17,621 bases of DNA from Bacteroidia bacterium (GTDB lineage Bacteria > Bacteroidota > Bacteroidia > Bacteroidales > Azobacteroidaceae). The position numbers were made by a program, and so were the translations under genes. The notes under the pieces are model-generated. The model saw nothing but the letters and a program-made list of their open reading frames with translations, searched no databases and was not told the DNA's origin. The stretch covers positions 1 to 17,621 of the forward strand of contig BNYG01000041.1 in NCBI GenBank assembly GCA_026000155.1, written 5' to 3'. Positions 1-7,163 of the stretch are shown one piece after another. The first letter of the stretch is position 1; the number at the start of each line of letters is the position of its first letter.

Positions 1-110
1 TCAGGTGGTTATAGCACCGGGGTTCCACCTCTTCCCTTTCCGAACAGAGAAGTTAAGCCCGGTCGCGCCGATGGTACTGCACAATAGTGGGAGAGTAGGT
101 AGCCGCCAGT
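1..110 (+). rRNA. 5S ribosomal RNA
   Basis: The large-subunit 5S rRNA and last gene of an rRNA operon whose 16S and 23S genes would lie to the left of the window. The conserved core CCGAACAGAGAAGTTAAGCC sits at about 40-59, and GATGGTACTGC and GGGAGAGTAGGT follow in the usual order. The ends pair as helix I (GGTGGT near base 4 with GCCGCC near 102, allowing G-U pairs). Length is typical, so at most one or two 5' bases are missing. A strong terminator follows directly. Confidence 0.93.
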
Positions 111-116
111 TTTTTG

Positions 117-154
117 AAAACCTGTTAGGTCTTAAAGACCTAACAGGTTTTTTT
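117..154 (+). terminator. Rho-independent terminator of the rRNA operon
   Basis: The arms at 121-133 and 135-147 are perfectly complementary (13 bp). AAAA at 117-120 can extend the stem into the T-run at 148-154. It lies 6 bases after the 5S gene and ends the rRNA transcript. The loop is nominally one base, so the innermost pairs must open in the RNA. Confidence 0.9.
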
Positions 155-188
155 GCGTTTAAAAAGCCCATTTCTCGAAGAAATATTC

Positions 189-196
189 TAAATTTG
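189..196 (+). promoter_or_regulatory. Putative Bacteroidetes -7 promoter box for uxuA
   Basis: TAAATTTG matches the Bacteroidetes -7 consensus TAnnTTTG and lies 29 bases before the uxuA ATG. No good -33 TTTG is seen at the usual spacing, so this rests on the -7 box alone. Confidence 0.5.
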
Positions 197-225
197 CATA
201 CGCTAATAAAAACAAGTAATATATT

Positions 226-1389
226 ATGGAAAAAACATGGAGATGGTTTGGGAAGAATGATATTATTTCGCTTTCCGACTTGCGGCAAATAGGGGTGGAA
301 GGGATTGTTACTGCTTTACACCAGATTCCGAACGGCGAGATTTGGCCGTTGGAAGAAATTAATGACTTGAAGCACTATATCGAGGATGCCGGTTTGCGGT
401 GGTCGGTGGTGGAAAGCCTTCCGGTTTCGGAAAGTATCAAATATGCCGGACCCGACCGGGATCGGTTGATTGAGAATTACAAAGTCAGTCTGGCGAATCT
501 GGGCAAAGCCGGCGTGAAAACGGTTTGCTATAATTTTATGCCGGTCATTGATTGGATTCGTACCGATCTGCAACGGAAACAGGACGATGGGACTTATACT
601 TTGTATTTCGACAAGGTGCGTTTTGCCTATTTTGATATTTATATCCTGAAACGGAAAGGGGCTGAAAAAGATTATCCGCAGGAGGTTTTGGAAAAAGCCC
701 AGGCTTTGGATAAAACAATTACGGAAAAAGAAAAAGAGGAATTGATTGAAAACATTATTGTTAAGACCCAGGGATTTGTGAACGGTAATATTAAAGAAGG
801 CGATCAAAATCCGGTGGCTATTTTTAACCGTTTATTGGCTGATTACAAGGATGTGGATAAAGACCAATTGCGGGCCAACTTCAAATATTTTCTTGAACAG
901 GTGATTCCTGTGGCGGAAGAATATGGCGTGAATATGTGTGTACATCCCGATGATCCTCCTTTTCCTGTATTGGGATTGCCCCGGATCGTTACCAACGAAG
1001 AAGATATTGACTGGTTCCTGAAAGCGGTGGATAATCCGCATAACGGACTGACTTTCTGTGCCGGTTCGTTGAGCGCCGGAATTCACAATGATGTACCGGC
1101 TTTAGCGAAGAAGTTTGCCGACCGGACGCATTTTGTTCATTTACGCAGTACGAATCCCTTGCCTAACGGCGATTTTATAGAAGCGCCTCATTTGGGTGGC
1201 GGCAGAGGACATCTGTTGGAATTGATCAAGATATTTAAAGACTATCCCCATCTGCCCATGCGCGTAGATCATGCGCCGCTGATGTTGACGGATGTAGATA
1301 AAAAATACAACCCCGGCTATTCCTTCTTGGGGCGGATGAAAGCGCTCGGCGAAGTCTCCGGAATGATGGCGGCTGTGGCTGCTGAGTAA
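226..1389 (+). CDS. uxuA: Mannonate dehydratase UxuA
   Basis: Dehydrates D-mannonate to 2-keto-3-deoxygluconate in the cytoplasmic hexuronate (glucuronate) pathway. The 387-residue length is normal for the family. The N-terminus (MEKTWRWFG) and the barrel motifs are characteristic: a metal-site segment CVHPDDPP near residues 238-245, FCAGSLSAG near 277-285, HFVHLRST near 302-309 and RVDHAP near 346-351. These Cys, His and Asp residues match the known metal ligands and active site of UxuA. It stands alone between the rRNA operon and a convergent inositol-phosphate synthase gene. No uxaC, uxuB or kdgK is visible, so the rest of the pathway must lie elsewhere. The start has a -7 promoter box 29 bases upstream. 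Confidence 0.96.
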   Translation: MEKTWRWFGKNDIISLSDLRQIGVEGIVTALHQIPNGEIWPLEEINDLKHYIEDAGLRWSVVESLPVSESIKYAGPDRDRLIENYKVSLANLGKAGVKTVCYNFMPVIDWIRTDLQRKQDDGTYTLYFDKVRFAYFDIYILKRKGAEKDYPQEVLEKAQALDKTITEKEKEELIENIIVKTQGFVNGNIKEGDQNPVAIFNRLLADYKDVDKDQLRANFKYFLEQVIPVAEEYGVNMCVHPDDPPFPVLGLPRIVTNEEDIDWFLKAVDNPHNGLTFCAGSLSAGIHNDVPALAKKFADRTHFVHLRSTNPLPNGDFIEAPHLGGGRGHLLELIKIFKDYPHLPMRVDHAPLMLTDVDKKYNPGYSFLGRMKALGEVSGMMAAVAAE

Positions 1390-1478
1390 ATGGAACGCGG
1401 ATGACACGGATGGGGCGGATTAAAACGGATTTATTATATCCGTGTAAATCCGCCCCATCCGTGTCATCCGCGTTCCAT
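1390..1478. repeat. 89-nt palindromic repeat between convergent genes
   Basis: The arms at 1390-1421 and 1447-1478 are perfect 32-base inverted repeats, and an inner 6-bp stem (1425-1430 with 1438-1443) closes a TTATTAT loop. Each arm is built from CGGAT units spaced 9-10 bases apart (four on the left, mirrored as ATCCG on the right). It begins right after the uxuA stop and ends 13 bases before the MIPS stop. It could therefore act as a bidirectional terminator or transcript stabiliser, although there is no long T-run on either side. Repeats of this CGGAT-rich style are, to my memory, dispersed in Bacteroidales intergenic regions. Confidence 0.85.
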
Positions 1479-1491
1479 TGCGCTATGCTTC

Positions 1492-2790
1492 TTAATCCAT
1501 AAAATCAAGCGTCTCTTCCCCGATGATTTGACGCAAGGTATTTTTCATTTTCACTGATTGGATAAACAAATCGTGTTCGGCGATGTGTTCGTTGTCGTGC
1601 ATCGGACTCTTGAAATAGAACGATAACCACGATTGGATGCCGCTGAAACCGGCGCGTTTAGCCAAATCGGAAAATAATACCAAGTCCAAGCAAAGCGGAG
1701 CCGCCAGGATGGAGTCGCGGCAAAGGAAATCCACTTTCAATTGCATTGGATAACCCAACCATCCGAAGATGTCGATATTGTCCCAACCTTCTTTGTTGTC
1801 TTTACGAGGTGGATAATAGTTGATACGCACTTTGTGATAGATGTTTCCGTACAATTCGGGGTACAACTCCGGTTGCAGGATATTATCAATCACCGACAGT
1901 TTGGATACTTCTTTCGTTTTGAATGAACCCGGATCGTCCAATACTTCGCCGTCTCGATTTCCCAGGATATTGGTCGAGAACCAACCGCTCAAACCTAACA
2001 TACGGGTTTTCAACATGGGGGAAAGAACCGTCTTCAACATCGTTTGACCGGTCTTGAAGTCTTTTCCGCAAATCGGGGTTTGTGTCTGTTCCGATAAATC
2101 CCATAAGGCAGGAAAATCCACGGTGGTGTTGGGAGCGCCATTGATGAACGGTACGCCGTCTTCTACTGCTGCGTAGGCATAAATCAAAGAAGGAGAAATC
2201 TGGTCGCTATTCGGTTCTTTCATCGCTTTTTGCAAGGCCGGAAGTGAATTGTGCACGTCTGAAAGCGGCAAATACACTTCGGTTGAACCGCACCAAATCA
2301 CTACGATACGGTCGCAGTTGTTTTTTGCTTTAAATTCTTGAATATCTTTGCGTACCAGTTCTTTCAAATCCCATTTGGTAGGAGCTTGTTTTACCCAGGT
2401 GCCGTGTAAGCGTTTTACGAAATTTTGATCGAAAACGGCTTTCATCGGTTGGATGGCTTCCAATTCGTCTTTTACCTTGTCTAAATCTTCGATTGTCAAT
2501 ACTTCCGCATGACGGGCGGCCTCATAAGCATTGTCTTCAAAAATATCCCAACCTCCGAAAACGATGTCTTTCAAGTCTGCCAAAGGCACTACATCCTTGA
2601 TTTTAGGAAAGTGATTTTCTTCTCTTTTCCCTAAACGCATGGTTCCTAATTGTGTGAGAGAACCCACAGGAAGACCTTGACCTTTGCGAGCCAACAATGT
2701 TCCCGCAATAAAAGTAGTAGCCACTGCGCCTACTCCGACAGTAAGAACGCCAAGTTTTCCCTTAGCTTCTTTTACTTGTACTTTTCCCAT
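1492..2790 (-). CDS. ino1: Inositol-3-phosphate synthase (MIPS)
   Basis: Converts glucose 6-phosphate to myo-inositol phosphate with an internal NAD redox cycle. This is the first committed step of inositol lipid synthesis. The 432-residue protein has a Rossmann start at residues 14-30 (GVLTVGVGAVATT), MRLG near 51 and GGWDIFEDNAYEAARHA, which forms part of the NAD-binding half. The catalytic half carries VDFLCRDSILAAPLCLDLV near the C-terminus, where other MIPS enzymes place substrate- and NAD-contacting residues. It is third in a minus-strand group after a CDP-alcohol phosphatidyltransferase and a HAD hydrolase (64-base gap). I see no TAnnTTTG box in that gap, so co-transcription is likely. 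In B. thetaiotaomicron a MIPS gene also sits in the inositol-lipid locus. Confidence 0.93.
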   Translation of the reverse strand: MGKVQVKEAKGKLGVLTVGVGAVATTFIAGTLLARKGQGLPVGSLTQLGTMRLGKREENHFPKIKDVVPLADLKDIVFGGWDIFEDNAYEAARHAEVLTIEDLDKVKDELEAIQPMKAVFDQNFVKRLHGTWVKQAPTKWDLKELVRKDIQEFKAKNNCDRIVVIWCGSTEVYLPLSDVHNSLPALQKAMKEPNSDQISPSLIYAYAAVEDGVPFINGAPNTTVDFPALWDLSEQTQTPICGKDFKTGQTMLKTVLSPMLKTRMLGLSGWFSTNILGNRDGEVLDDPGSFKTKEVSKLSVIDNILQPELYPELYGNIYHKVRINYYPPRKDNKEGWDNIDIFGWLGYPMQLKVDFLCRDSILAAPLCLDLVLFSDLAKRAGFSGIQSWLSFYFKSPMHDNEHIAEHDLFIQSVKMKNTLRQIIGEETLDFMD

Positions 2791-2854
2791 AATTTTTATT
2801 TAATTTAATTATATTCTTTAAGCGGCTGAAAAACAACATCAGTCGTTTTTAATT

Positions 2855-3610
2855 TTACAATATATTTATAATCTCTTTCAAATCATGAATTACAACATCT
2901 GCTGTCCTTCCCGGCTCCTCTTCTTTTTCTTTCCATGCCTGTCCTTTGAGCCAAATCGTCCGGCATCCAAGCGCGTGGGCAGGAACAATATCCTTTTCAT
3001 ACGAATCTCCTACTACAACTACTTCTTCCGGCTGGAATCCCAAGGCTTTTACGCCCCTTTCAAAAATAGCCGGATCCGGTTTCCGTACCTTTACAACGGC
3101 CGATTCAATAATGTCTTTAAAATACAAATCTATCCCCAAATCTTTCAAAACCGATTCTAAATTCCCATAAAAGTTCGAAACTAAAACCAAAGGGTATCTT
3201 CGACCTAAGCTCTGTAAAACAGGGATCGTATTTTTTAGCACAGAGCATACAAAGTTATAACATTGATTTGAAATCGCAAGGGAATATTGCAAAGATTTGC
3301 TATTATTTTTTAAAGTTTTTTTTTCGATCAGTGATTTTATTTGTAAATCCGTTTTTGCTAATAAGACTGTTTGGAACGTATCGCCGGGCTGAATGACCGG
3401 ATGGGTCGCCAGATAGCGTTCTCCATAAACATACGCCTCCCGGAATGCTTCTTTGGTCACCGGAACCTGATGATCGACGTAAGCTTCCCATAGGACTTCC
3501 GCCCAATGTTTGCCGTTGCTGTCGATCGTTCCGCCGTAATCGAAAATAATCCCTTTAATATTGCCTTGATATTTCCAGTTCATTTTTAGATTTTCGGCTA
3601 ATGTGTTCAT
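2855..3610 (-). CDS. HAD-superfamily hydrolase, possible inositol-phosphate phosphatase
   Basis: A 251-residue cytoplasmic HAD hydrolase. Motif I is FDYGGTID (residues 23-30) with nucleophile D24, motif II is VLVSNFYGN, motif III is VRKPDP (Lys) and motif IV is VVVGDSYEKD. The acid normally two residues after the nucleophile is Gly26 (DxG, not DxD), a variant also seen in other HAD members. It overlaps the upstream phosphatidyltransferase gene by 56 bases, or by 29 if Met10 (3583) is the true start, and MIPS follows. Its place between MIPS and a CDP-alcohol transferase suggests it dephosphorylates inositol phosphate or phosphatidylinositol phosphate. That role is inferred from context; the fold assignment is secure. 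Confidence 0.85.
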   Translation of the reverse strand: MNTLAENLKMNWKYQGNIKGIIFDYGGTIDSNGKHWAEVLWEAYVDHQVPVTKEAFREAYVYGERYLATHPVIQPGDTFQTVLLAKTDLQIKSLIEKKTLKNNSKSLQYSLAISNQCYNFVCSVLKNTIPVLQSLGRRYPLVLVSNFYGNLESVLKDLGIDLYFKDIIESAVVKVRKPDPAIFERGVKALGFQPEEVVVVGDSYEKDIVPAHALGCRTIWLKGQAWKEKEEEPGRTADVVIHDLKEIINIL

Positions 3611-4469
3611 ACTGTGTTACCATATAATAAAGCAAACCGTTCATAACAGTCAATTCAAACACAAAATATACCCAGGGATAATTAGTTAATATGCTGATAA
3701 AAAGGATAATCGAGCGTAAATTAAACGAGAGCATATTGGTGTATTTCAACAATGGAAAACTTTTTTCGCGGTAATAATTCCTGAACCATTCCGGAGCGTT
3801 TCCCTTGTATTTGTTATGGATTACCGCCAGCATTTTTTGCAGTTGAGGAGTCCAGCGCTCTTGTCCTTTCGTATAGGACAAGTACATTCCTTCAAAGAAT
3901 TTGAGGAAAGGTTTTTTCGTCCAACGGAGCTTTTTGTATTTCTCCGCCAGCTCTTTGGAAGTATCCAATTCGCTGCCGTTTATTCCTTTCAGGAATAATA
4001 GATGGACATTGCGGTAGTAATCGGCCAAAGCCGCTTGTTTGGAATGGCAATAGCCGGTAACGATTGCTAAAATTAAAATGTAAAAATGCCATTCGGGCCA
4101 TAACCGGAAAACAATAGCCAGATAAATAGCTCCGAACCAGAAATCGCCGCAAGCGCCATCTAAAATACGCCCTAATTCCGATTTCTGATTAGTCATACGT
4201 GCCAATTGCCCGTCGGCGCTGTCGAAAATATTCGCCCAAATCAATAAAAACACACCCAACAGGCTGATTCGGAAATCCGTAAAATAGAAACAAATCCCGG
4301 CGGCTACTCCAATAAAAATAGCAGCAATGGTTATTTGATTGGGAATAATACCTAATTTATGAAAAAAGGTCGCCCACCAATAGCCTATCGGTCTAAAAAA
4401 ATAGATGTCAATAAATTCCTCTGTATCGGTAGATTTCAGCGAAGCTTCCACTACCTTCTGTGTATTCAT
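3555..4469 (-). CDS. CDP-alcohol phosphatidyltransferase (candidate PI or PIP synthase, long form)
   Basis: Integral membrane enzyme that moves a phosphatidyl group from CDP-diacylglycerol to an alcohol. The signature begins DSADGQLAR, followed eight residues later by G, then LDGACGD. The last two Asp are separated by four residues rather than the usual three. The protein is about 304 residues, longer than a minimal family member (about 200). It has several hydrophobic segments and a soluble insert after the signature, around TSKELAEKYKKLRWTKK. The frame is open up to an ATG at 4538, but the -7 box at 4495-4502 lies inside that extension, so I choose the ATG at 4469 (MNTQKVVEA). It leads a minus-strand group with a HAD hydrolase and MIPS, which points to inositol or inositol phosphate as acceptor. 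Confidence 0.87.
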   Translation of the reverse strand: MNTQKVVEASLKSTDTEEFIDIYFFRPIGYWWATFFHKLGIIPNQITIAAIFIGVAAGICFYFTDFRISLLGVFLLIWANIFDSADGQLARMTNQKSELGRILDGACGDFWFGAIYLAIVFRLWPEWHFYILILAIVTGYCHSKQAALADYYRNVHLLFLKGINGSELDTSKELAEKYKKLRWTKKPFLKFFEGMYLSYTKGQERWTPQLQKMLAVIHNKYKGNAPEWFRNYYREKSFPLLKYTNMLSFNLRSIILFISILTNYPWVYFVFELTVMNGLLYYMVTQYEHISRKSKNELEISRQY

Positions 4470-4494
4470 ATCAAAACTTGCATTGTCGTAAAAA

Positions 4495-4502
4495 CAAAGG
4501 TA
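4495..4502 (-). promoter_or_regulatory. Putative -7 promoter box for the minus-strand inositol-lipid genes
   Basis: Read on the minus strand this is TACCTTTG, an exact TAnnTTTG match. It lies 25 bases before the ATG at 4469, which decides the start choice for the phosphatidyltransferase gene. It is about 45 bases from the divergent box at 4548. Confidence 0.6.
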
Positions 4503-4547
4503 CGATAATTCTTTTGGAATAAAAGATTTTTTTCGCACGAATTTTAC

Positions 4548-4555
4548 TAATTTTG
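4548..4555 (+). promoter_or_regulatory. Putative -7 promoter box for the lipid kinase gene
   Basis: TAATTTTG matches TAnnTTTG and lies 18 bases before the ATG at 4574, which implies a very short leader. Together with the box at 4495 it forms a compact divergent promoter region between the two lipid operons. Confidence 0.5.
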
Positions 4556-4573
4556 TAGCTTGTAAAGTTTTTA

Positions 4574-5470
4574 ATGAAAAAAATCAGTATAATTATAAAT
4601 CCAATATCCGGGACAGCATCCAAAAAGCGGATTCCGGTCTTGTTTGATCACTATCTTCCGTCGGATGAATTTGAAAAACAATTTTTCTTTACGGAATATC
4701 ATGGTCATGCATTCGAATTGGCGAGTCAAGCGGTTAAAGATAAGGTGGATTATGTGATTGCAGTCGGGGGCGACGGGACGGTTAATGAAGTGGCGAAAGC
4801 CCTGGTACATTCGTCTTCCATATTGGGTATCGTACCGATGGGCTCCGGCAATGGTTTGGCGAGGGATCTGTGTATATCCATGGATCCGCGCAAGGCATTG
4901 GAAGTCATTGCCGATCGTCGTGAAACGACCATTGATTATTGTAAAGCCAATGAACATATCTTTTTTTGTACGTGCGGAGTCGGTTTTGACGCTTTGATCA
5001 GTGAACGTTTTGCGGAAGAAAAACGGCGGGGACCTTGGTCCTACTTAAAAAGTATCGTCACCGAATACCGGACATTTAAACCGGAGACCTACGAAATCAC
5101 CATTGGGAATAAGATATTGACCAGAAAAGCTTTTTTGCTGACTTGCGCCAATGCTTCCCAATATGGCAATAATGCTTTTATTGCGCCGCAGGCGAATATG
5201 AATGATGGCATGATGGATGTCGCTGTCCTTTTGCCTTTCCGGTTTTTGGATTTGGGCCTTTTGGTGGTGCAGATGTTTACCAAGCAAATGGATAAAAATT
5301 CCAAAACGGAATATTATAAAGCGAAGAATCTGACACTGAAACGGAAAAAACCCGGCATTGTGCATGTGGACGGCGAACCGATTCACATGGGGGCAACCAT
5401 CTCTATTCAAACTATTCACAACGGTTTGCATGTCATTATCCCTAAAGATCCGGTGCTTCAGGATAATTAG
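4574..5470 (+). CDS. Diacylglycerol/sphingoid-base kinase family protein (YegS/DagK type)
   Basis: A cytoplasmic or membrane-peripheral lipid kinase of 298 residues that transfers phosphate from ATP to a lipid hydroxyl, for example on diacylglycerol or a sphingoid base. The ATP-binding motifs are plain: NPISGTA at residues 9-15, GGDGT at 65-69 and GSGNGLARDL at 90-99. The C-terminal beta domain ends with VHVDGEP and HNGLHVIIP, as usual for the family. It is the first gene of the plus-strand arm, with its own -7 box, and 51 bases separate it from the PgpA-like gene, which has another promoter box. Phosphatidate made here could feed CDP-diacylglycerol. In a sphingolipid producer it could instead act on long-chain bases. 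Sequence alone does not decide the substrate. Confidence 0.9.
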   Translation: MKKISIIINPISGTASKKRIPVLFDHYLPSDEFEKQFFFTEYHGHAFELASQAVKDKVDYVIAVGGDGTVNEVAKALVHSSSILGIVPMGSGNGLARDLCISMDPRKALEVIADRRETTIDYCKANEHIFFCTCGVGFDALISERFAEEKRRGPWSYLKSIVTEYRTFKPETYEITIGNKILTRKAFLLTCANASQYGNNAFIAPQANMNDGMMDVAVLLPFRFLDLGLLVVQMFTKQMDKNSKTEYYKAKNLTLKRKKPGIVHVDGEPIHMGATISIQTIHNGLHVIIPKDPVLQDN

Positions 5471-5494
5471 CTATGCTTATTTTCAATTTTTTAT

Positions 5495-5502
5495 TACCTT
5501 TG
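5495..5502 (+). promoter_or_regulatory. Putative -7 promoter box for the PgpA-GtrA-PIPS-PAP2 genes
   Basis: TACCTTTG matches TAnnTTTG, 19 bases before the ATG at 5522. No clear -33 TTTG is seen. It suggests that the four tightly linked genes from 5522 onward can be transcribed independently of the lipid kinase gene. Confidence 0.55.
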
Positions 5503-5521
5503 CAAGCGTTAACACAAAAGA

Positions 5522-6004
5522 ATGAATCAAAGATTTACAGTTCATAAAATAATAGCCACCGGATTGGGTTCCGGTTATTCTCCTGTAGCTCCGGGAACGG
5601 CAGGAGCCGCTTTGGCTACGATTATATGGTGGATACTGTCTGTTTTTCTTTCTCCTTGTTTATTGTTAGGAACGACAATCCTGTTAATCATCCTTTTTAC
5701 AGCATTGGGTGTATGGTCGTCCAAGGTAGTGGAAGCTGTGTGGGGTGAAGATCCTTCCCGGGTGGTAGTGGATGAAATGGTAGGCGTTTGGATTGCGCTT
5801 TTGGCTGTCGGTAATGAAACCGGTTATTACCTTTATTATATGTTGCTTGCCTTTGGTTTGTTCCGTTTATTTGATATTTTCAAACCATTGGGAATCCGGA
5901 AAATAGAAAATATCCCAGGCGGGTGGGGGATTATGCTGGACGATGTTCTGTCCGGCATATACAGTTTGATAATCTTAATAGGAGTACAATGGTTGATTGG
6001 CTGA
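5522..6004 (+). CDS. Phosphatidylglycerophosphatase A family protein, probable phosphatidylinositol-phosphate phosphatase
   Basis: An integral membrane lipid phosphatase of 160 residues, normal for PgpA. All family blocks are present: GSGYSPVAPGTAG at 16-28, DPSRVVVDEMVGVW at 78-91 with the acidic pair D84/E85, FRLFDIFKP at 114-122 and GGWGIMLDD at 133-141. PgpA classically dephosphorylates phosphatidylglycerophosphate. Here the gene sits in a cluster with GtrA, CDP-alcohol transferase and PAP2 genes. From my recollection of work on B. thetaiotaomicron, the phosphatase in such a locus converts phosphatidylinositol phosphate to phosphatidylinositol. I infer the same role here, but phosphatidylglycerol synthesis cannot be excluded. 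Its last 16 bases overlap the GtrA gene. Confidence 0.9.
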   Translation: MNQRFTVHKIIATGLGSGYSPVAPGTAGAALATIIWWILSVFLSPCLLLGTTILLIILFTALGVWSSKVVEAVWGEDPSRVVVDEMVGVWIALLAVGNETGYYLYYMLLAFGLFRLFDIFKPLGIRKIENIPGGWGIMLDDVLSGIYSLIILIGVQWLIG

Positions 6005-6507
6005 AGAAAATTGTTGATAAGGTTTCCGGTAATGGAGGTATTTTTATGTTTTTCCGGGCGCAATTAGCCTCCCAATTGGCAAGCCTTAGCGACTTTCTCG
6101 TGACCATTGTATTAGCTAAGGTTTTCAATCTGTTTTATGTATATGCGACCTTTACCGGTTCGGTTTTTGGCGGACTCATTAATTGCATTGTTAATTACCG
6201 GTGGACGTTCAAAGCCATGGGTATCAAAAAGAAGTATGTGGCCGTTAAATATATTCTGGTCTGGTTCGGCAGTATTTTCCTGAATACCTCCGGTACGTAT
6301 TTGGTAACGGAATTGTTACGGAAAATTACCTGGTTGACGGTATCCCTCGGACACCTGTTTGATGATGTGTTTATCGTGTCCAAAATTGTGGTATCGCTCT
6401 TGGTCGGGTTTGGCTGGAATTACAATATGCAGCGCGTATTTGTCTATCGGGACAAAAATTTCCGGAAGTATTTCAAAAGAAAGGATCAAAAAATACAAAA
6501 TATTTGA
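5989..6507 (+). CDS. GtrA-like family membrane protein
   Basis: A 172-residue protein with about four hydrophobic segments (for example [17 protein letters not shown] and [18 protein letters not shown]). The last of them, [23 protein letters not shown], is the typical GtrA ending, followed by a basic tail. GtrA proteins are thought to help move lipid-linked sugars across the membrane. In this locus a flippase or accessory role for an inositol lipid is possible but unproven. The frame is open further up, but I choose the ATG at 5989 because AGGAG lies about 7 bases before it. That start overlaps the PgpA-like gene by 16 bases, which suggests translational coupling. Confidence 0.87.
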   Translation: MVDWLKKIVDKVSGNGGIFMFFRAQLASQLASLSDFLVTIVLAKVFNLFYVYATFTGSVFGGLINCIVNYRWTFKAMGIKKKYVAVKYILVWFGSIFLNTSGTYLVTELLRKITWLTVSLGHLFDDVFIVSKIVVSLLVGFGWNYNMQRVFVYRDKNFRKYFKRKDQKIQNI

Positions 6508-6512
6508 ATAAA

Positions 6513-7163
6513 ATGAAAGCAAGAGACAAGGCTCAACAAATCATTTACAAAATCATCCATCCGGTTGTCCGGGGAATGATTAAGATAGGTATTACGCCTA
6601 ATTTTGTTACGGCTTCGGGTTTGTTTTTTACTGTAATTGCTTGTGCAATACTTATTTATGGAGCCATAAACGCCGAACGTGGTGATTTTTCTTTGGTAGG
6701 TTGGGCGGGCGCTATTATTTTATTTGCCGGCTTGTTTGATATGTTGGACGGACAAGTAGCCCGGCTGGGAAAAATGTCTTCCAGGTATGGCGCTTTATTC
6801 GATTCTGTATTAGATAGATACAGCGAACTGATTGTGCTCTTCGGTATTTGTTATTACCTGATTTTGCAAGGTTATTTTTTCAGTTCTTTGTTTGGGTTTG
6901 TAGCCTTGATCGGTTCCATGATGGTGAGTTACATACGCGCCCGTGCCGAAGGATTGGGCATTGAATGTAAGGGCGGATTTATGCAACGTCCCGAGCGGGT
7001 GGTCATTATCAGTTTAGGCGCTATTGGTTGCGGGATTTTTAATCATCTGTTAGTCTTGGTGATACCTCTGGCTATTGTGGCTGTATTTTCCAATGTTACT
7101 GCTGTCGGACGCTTAAATCACTGCCGTAAAGCGTTGGCCATAGAAGATAAGGGGAAAGAATGA
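6513..7163 (+). CDS. CDP-alcohol phosphatidyltransferase, probable phosphatidylinositol-phosphate synthase
   Basis: A multi-pass membrane enzyme that uses CDP-diacylglycerol as phosphatidyl donor. The 216-residue protein has a canonical signature: D76, D79-G80, A83-R84, G93, D97 and D101, in the spacing DxxDGxxAR-x8-GxxxDxxxD. These Asp residues bind the metals and the CDP group. By position (after GtrA, before PAP2) it corresponds to the phosphatidylinositol-phosphate synthase of the B. thetaiotaomicron locus, which would join inositol phosphate to CDP-diacylglycerol. I use the ATG at 6513; a TTG at 6504 that overlaps the GtrA stop is possible. Its stop overlaps the next start in an ATGA. 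A phosphatidylglycerophosphate synthase is the main alternative. Confidence 0.9.
   Translation: MKARDKAQQIIYKIIHPVVRGMIKIGITPNFVTASGLFFTVIACAILIYGAINAERGDFSLVGWAGAIILFAGLFDMLDGQVARLGKMSSRYGALFDSVLDRYSELIVLFGICYYLILQGYFFSSLFGFVALIGSMMVSYIRARAEGLGIECKGGFMQRPERVVIISLGAIGCGIFNHLLVLVIPLAIVAVFSNVTAVGRLNHCRKALAIEDKGKE

Noticed and set aside
4470..4538. N-terminal 23-residue extension of the CDP-alcohol phosphatidyltransferase
   Set aside because: It overlaps the -7 promoter box at 4495-4502 and would place the start upstream of the expected transcription start.
5836..6063. Minus-strand short frames across the PgpA-GtrA junction
   Set aside because: They are antisense to two well-supported overlapping genes and have no recognisable motif.
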